Assembly: GCA_017848155.1 (NCBI GenBank)
Contig: JAGAKC010000026.1
Coordinates: forward strand, 1 to 7,172
Direction: 5' to 3'
DNA from: Oscillospiraceae bacterium
GTDB lineage: Bacteria > Bacillota > Clostridia > Oscillospirales > Ruminococcaceae
DNA length: 7,172 nt
The notes under the pieces were generated by a model, which ran no database searches, was not told the origin of the DNA, and saw nothing but the letters and a program-made list of their open reading frames with translations. Positions 4,503 through 7,172 of the stretch are shown here, piece by piece. Positions within the stretch are counted from its first letter, which is position 1, and each line of letters opens with the position of its first letter. A program made the translations under genes and the position numbers.

Positions 4503-7172
4503 ATGAGCGAAAGCTATGAAGTTGTTGAAAAGCTCCTTGGCGACTTTTTCGAGCGACACACTGCCGGCGACAAAGCAGGTATGTCAGAGGTGCTCCAGAA
4601 GCTGCAGATGATGCTGTACTCGGGCGACGTGGACAGCACTCCCTTCAAGGACTACTTCAACAGCATGTATACAGGTAGAAGCGCAATAAACGTTACGGGC
4701 ATGATGCAGGACTATCCCCGCGAATCCATCATCCGTGAGCTGCTCCAGAACGTTTTTGGCTGTGACTACGAGGAGAACGACATCAAGGTAATGATCGAGT
4801 TCCTTGATGAGGGTCAGGTTAAGCTGACTTATAATGAGACGGGATTCAGCCTGGAGCAGGTGTTCTACTACCTCTCTGTCGGCAGAAACGAGGGCATCGC
4901 CGAGCGTGAGGGTCGTTTCGGTCTTGGTGCGAAGAGCGTATTTGCGAATGTTGACTGGTTCAAGATGCGTTCAAACAACTACTCCCTGCGTGTAGTCAAT
5001 GACGGCGGCACACTGAAGGTGCGTGAGCTGGAGCTTAACGGTCCCAAGTTCAACCACACCGAGATCGTGTTCGGTCTTGACGATGAGGGTCAGAAGAAGC
5101 TGCACCACAACCTTGTTACCATGACGTCCGAAAAGGGCGACTACATGAACATGGTGGATCTGTGCTTTGCGTTCATCAGAAAGAAGCACCTCAAGGCGAC
5201 CGATACGCAGGAAACTCCCTCCCGTACCTTCAATATCGCTATCATATCCTTCGGCAAGCCCGAGGTGGTATACAAGATACAGGAATTCCGCAGGGATGAG
5301 AACGACCTGCCCAAGGTGCGTTTCTTTGAAAACGGAAAGAGCGTTGCGGACTTCATACATATGGAGAACGACGGCTTCGTTTACCTCATCCCGTTTGCCA
5401 TCTCCGGCGCAAAGCGTGAGGCTGCAAGGGTGCTCATGCAGAAGTACAACTACTTCTCCACGTTTGAGCTGACAGGTCTTGTCAAGGCTAACAGACAGGC
5501 ATTCCTGCAGGAGCAGCTTTCTGCGTTCTTTGTAAGCGTGCCCAACAAGTACATCACAAACAACCGTGCAGGTATCCGCCACGACAGCGTGGAGGAGGTT
5601 TCTGCGGAGATCGAAAAGGACATCGTTGACATCGTTGAGCGCTACAAGAAGCTGTTCGTACTGGAGCTTGTCCAGCGCCCCGACAATGCAGAGCGCTACA
5701 TGCTGCGCCCCAGACAGTATGTTTTTGAGTTCTTCTACAACTATATAAACACAAGTACTCTCGTAAAGGGTCTTAAGGAGAAGTTCTGCGACAACATCTC
5801 CGTGAAGATACCCGACGTGGAGGAGCCTGTTACCTTTACGGAGATAAAGCAGAACGGCTTCTTTACAGAGCACAGCGGTATTCCAAAGGAGGAGCACGAG
5901 GACGGCTCCGCCATGCAGCTGCTGTACAACGACCTTGACCAGATGGAGAACTGGTTCAAGGGCGAGGAGAACCATGTTCTTTTTGCAAAGTACAACTGGC
6001 ATGAGCAGGCTACCGACGAGAGCGGAAGCGAGTTCGTATATGCATTCCACGAGGATGACAAGGTGTATCTTATGTCCTCCGACGGAAACAGGCAGATACG
6101 TGACTACGGTCTGTCCGATGGCTTCAGGAGCATCATCAGCCTTAAGCTGAACAACTGCGTCATCGACGGCGCTGTTGCGGATGAAAATGCGCTGGCAGAA
6201 GCGTTCGAGGTCATCGACGAGATGTTCGGTGAGGCTTACCGCATCTCCATGAAGTACTTCCAGTTCGTGATCACATCGGGCGCTACCACCATCCAGTTCG
6301 AGGTGTCCAAGATCAATATCGGCAATCTCAAGAAGGCGATGGACGTTATCAATGCCCATGAGATGCGCTTTGAGAACCACCAGGTATACAACTCCGTCAT
6401 CACGCTGATAATGAACTCGTTCACGAACGGCAAGGAAACTCTTGAGTTCCTGCGTGAGATAAAGAGTCAGGGCGGCGATGTTTCGCTGACTCTCGATATC
6501 AACAAGCGCTACCGCTTTGCGTCCTACGGAAAGCAGTTCATGATACCGCCGAACGTTACCAATGCTGATCTGCTGGAGATCATCGGCGATGTTTACACGC
6601 TTATCGACAGCGGAATGTTCAACAACCGTGTGTTCGACTTCCCGTACTCTCCCGCAAGATACAGCTTTGACGGCGAGGAGATACTTACGGCGCTTCCGTC
6701 CTGCGGCAATGCGGCAAATATCGAGGACGTCATCTCCAAGATATATGTGTGCGACCTTGCGCTTGACAAGATAGCGCTTATCGACGCAAACAACAAGATC
6801 ATCAGGATCATTGATACAGCAGAGCCTATCGCTGACGCTGACAAGCAGAAGACCGAAAAGTACATCGTACTGCGTGAGGGTCTTGCAAAGCCTGTTTTTG
6901 CGAGGTTCGTAGAGTTCATCCTGACAGGCAGCGTTACAGGTGCGCTCACTGCGCTGTACTCCAGCACAGAGGAGCCGAATCAGGTGCTGCTTGACCAGAT
7001 ACCCTACTACTACAAGCCTGTTCCCACCATCCGCAAGGACGAGTTCTCGTTCCTCCGTTCCGAGGTGCGCCGTATCGCTCCCATCAAGAACCCGAGGATA
7101 TACAAGAACTACTTTGCACGTGACATCAACGCAAAGCTGTACGGCTACGGCGGAGTTTGCACCTGCTGCGGA
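4503..7172 (+). CDS. Large GHKL (Hsp90/sacsin-like) ATPase, 3' end beyond window
   Basis: The frame is open from ATG 4503 to the last base (890 codons, no stop), so the protein is longer than 890 residues. The N-terminal domain has the Bergerat ATP-binding fold. The N box RELLQNVFGCD supplies the likely general base E79 and magnesium ligand N83. The second box reads YNETGFSLEQ (110-119) where most families have D-x-G-x-G. The glycine lid is GRFGLGAKSVF (137-147). Residues from about 200 onward form a long mixed region that I do not recognise, without membrane segments. The last visible residues, GYGGVCTCCG, contain a C-x2-C-G knuckle (C886, C889) like the start of a zinc-binding or HNH-type module; the remainder is cut off. 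An in-frame ATG at 4461 would add 14 residues. I prefer 4503, preceded by a weak CGGGG seven bases upstream, but both starts have poor sites. The gene follows the SNF2-like gene by 93 bases on the same strand, so joint expression is likely. Relatives include Hsp90, MutL, MORC and sacsin; function here is unknown. Confidence 0.82.
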   Translation, partial: MSESYEVVEKLLGDFFERHTAGDKAGMSEVLQKLQMMLYSGDVDSTPFKDYFNSMYTGRSAINVTGMMQDYPRESIIRELLQNVFGCDYEENDIKVMIEFLDEGQVKLTYNETGFSLEQVFYYLSVGRNEGIAEREGRFGLGAKSVFANVDWFKMRSNNYSLRVVNDGGTLKVRELELNGPKFNHTEIVFGLDDEGQKKLHHNLVTMTSEKGDYMNMVDLCFAFIRKKHLKATDTQETPSRTFNIAIISFGKPEVVYKIQEFRRDENDLPKVRFFENGKSVADFIHMENDGFVYLIPFAISGAKREAARVLMQKYNYFSTFELTGLVKANRQAFLQEQLSAFFVSVPNKYITNNRAGIRHDSVEEVSAEIEKDIVDIVERYKKLFVLELVQRPDNAERYMLRPRQYVFEFFYNYINTSTLVKGLKEKFCDNISVKIPDVEEPVTFTEIKQNGFFTEHSGIPKEEHEDGSAMQLLYNDLDQMENWFKGEENHVLFAKYNWHEQATDESGSEFVYAFHEDDKVYLMSSDGNRQIRDYGLSDGFRSIISLKLNNCVIDGAVADENALAEAFEVIDEMFGEAYRISMKYFQFVITSGATTIQFEVSKINIGNLKKAMDVINAHEMRFENHQVYNSVITLIMNSFTNGKETLEFLREIKSQGGDVSLTLDINKRYRFASYGKQFMIPPNVTNADLLEIIGDVYTLIDSGMFNNRVFDFPYSPARYSFDGEEILTALPSCGNAANIEDVISKIYVCDLALDKIALIDANNKIIRIIDTAEPIADADKQKTEKYIVLREGLAKPVFARFVEFILTGSVTGALTALYSSTEEPNQVLLDQIPYYYKPVPTIRKDEFSFLRSEVRRIAPIKNPRIYKNYFARDINAKLYGYGGVCTCCG

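Noticed and set aside
4294..4506. 70-codon plus-strand frame bridging the two ATPase genes
   Set aside because: It overlaps the end of the SNF2-like gene out of frame, its product looks like a frame-shifted shadow, and no ribosome binding site supports it.
4971..6380. 469-codon open frame on the minus strand inside the GHKL gene
   Set aside because: It is antisense to a continuous frame carrying GHKL motifs, its product is a Val/Leu-rich sequence without recognisable domains, and it lacks a supporting ribosome binding site. Codon bias of the sense gene explains it.
1..7172. CRISPR array, tRNA/rRNA genes, insertion sequence or integrase
   Set aside because: No regularly spaced repeats, no cloverleaf-like segment with a CCA end, no transposase or recombinase motifs, and no long terminal inverted repeats were seen by eye.

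Overview
The window looks like a chromosomal segment from a Gram-positive anaerobe of the Clostridia, most probably a Ruminococcus-like gut or rumen bacterium. This rests on frequent AGA/AGG arginine and ATA isoleucine codons, strong purine-rich ribosome binding sites (GGAGG, AAAGGA), an AT-rich divergent promoter region between more GC-balanced genes, and a deoxysugar catabolic cluster of the kind common in such bacteria. The assignment is an inference from style, not a database match.

Layout. Positions 1-2137 carry a three-gene minus-strand cluster, transcribed from right to left. It begins with a FucA-type class II aldolase (1454-2137), continues with a small four-helix membrane protein carrying a zinc-binding motif at each end (790-1410), and ends with the N-terminal half of rhamnulokinase (1-765, continuing beyond the left edge). 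The gaps are 43 and 24 bases and each gene has its own ribosome binding site, so one transcript is likely. The kinase and aldolase give the last two steps of L-rhamnose breakdown, yielding dihydroxyacetone phosphate and L-lactaldehyde. The membrane protein is the unexpected member.

Positions 2138-2450 are a divergent intergenic region. Both strands have a good sigma-A-type promoter with a 17-base spacer. There are also several short inverted repeats and a 13-codon reading frame in the leader of the rightward transcript.

Positions 2451-7172 hold two large plus-strand genes separated by 93 bases. The first (2451-4409, 652 residues) is a divergent SNF2-like superfamily 2 helicase/ATPase. Its DEEQ box and motif V/VI region are recognisable, but its Walker A motif is degraded. 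The second (4503 to beyond the right edge, at least 890 residues) is a very large GHKL (Bergerat-fold) ATPase of the Hsp90/sacsin-like kind, and the window ends inside a Cys-x-x-Cys-Gly zinc-knuckle-like motif.

The main candidate for an undescribed system is this SNF2-like plus GHKL pair. Pairing a nucleic-acid-remodelling ATPase with a GHKL ATPase recalls the logic of some prokaryotic defence systems, but I cannot match it to a named one. No defence nuclease, mobile element, CRISPR array, tRNA or rRNA is visible in the window, so the function is open.
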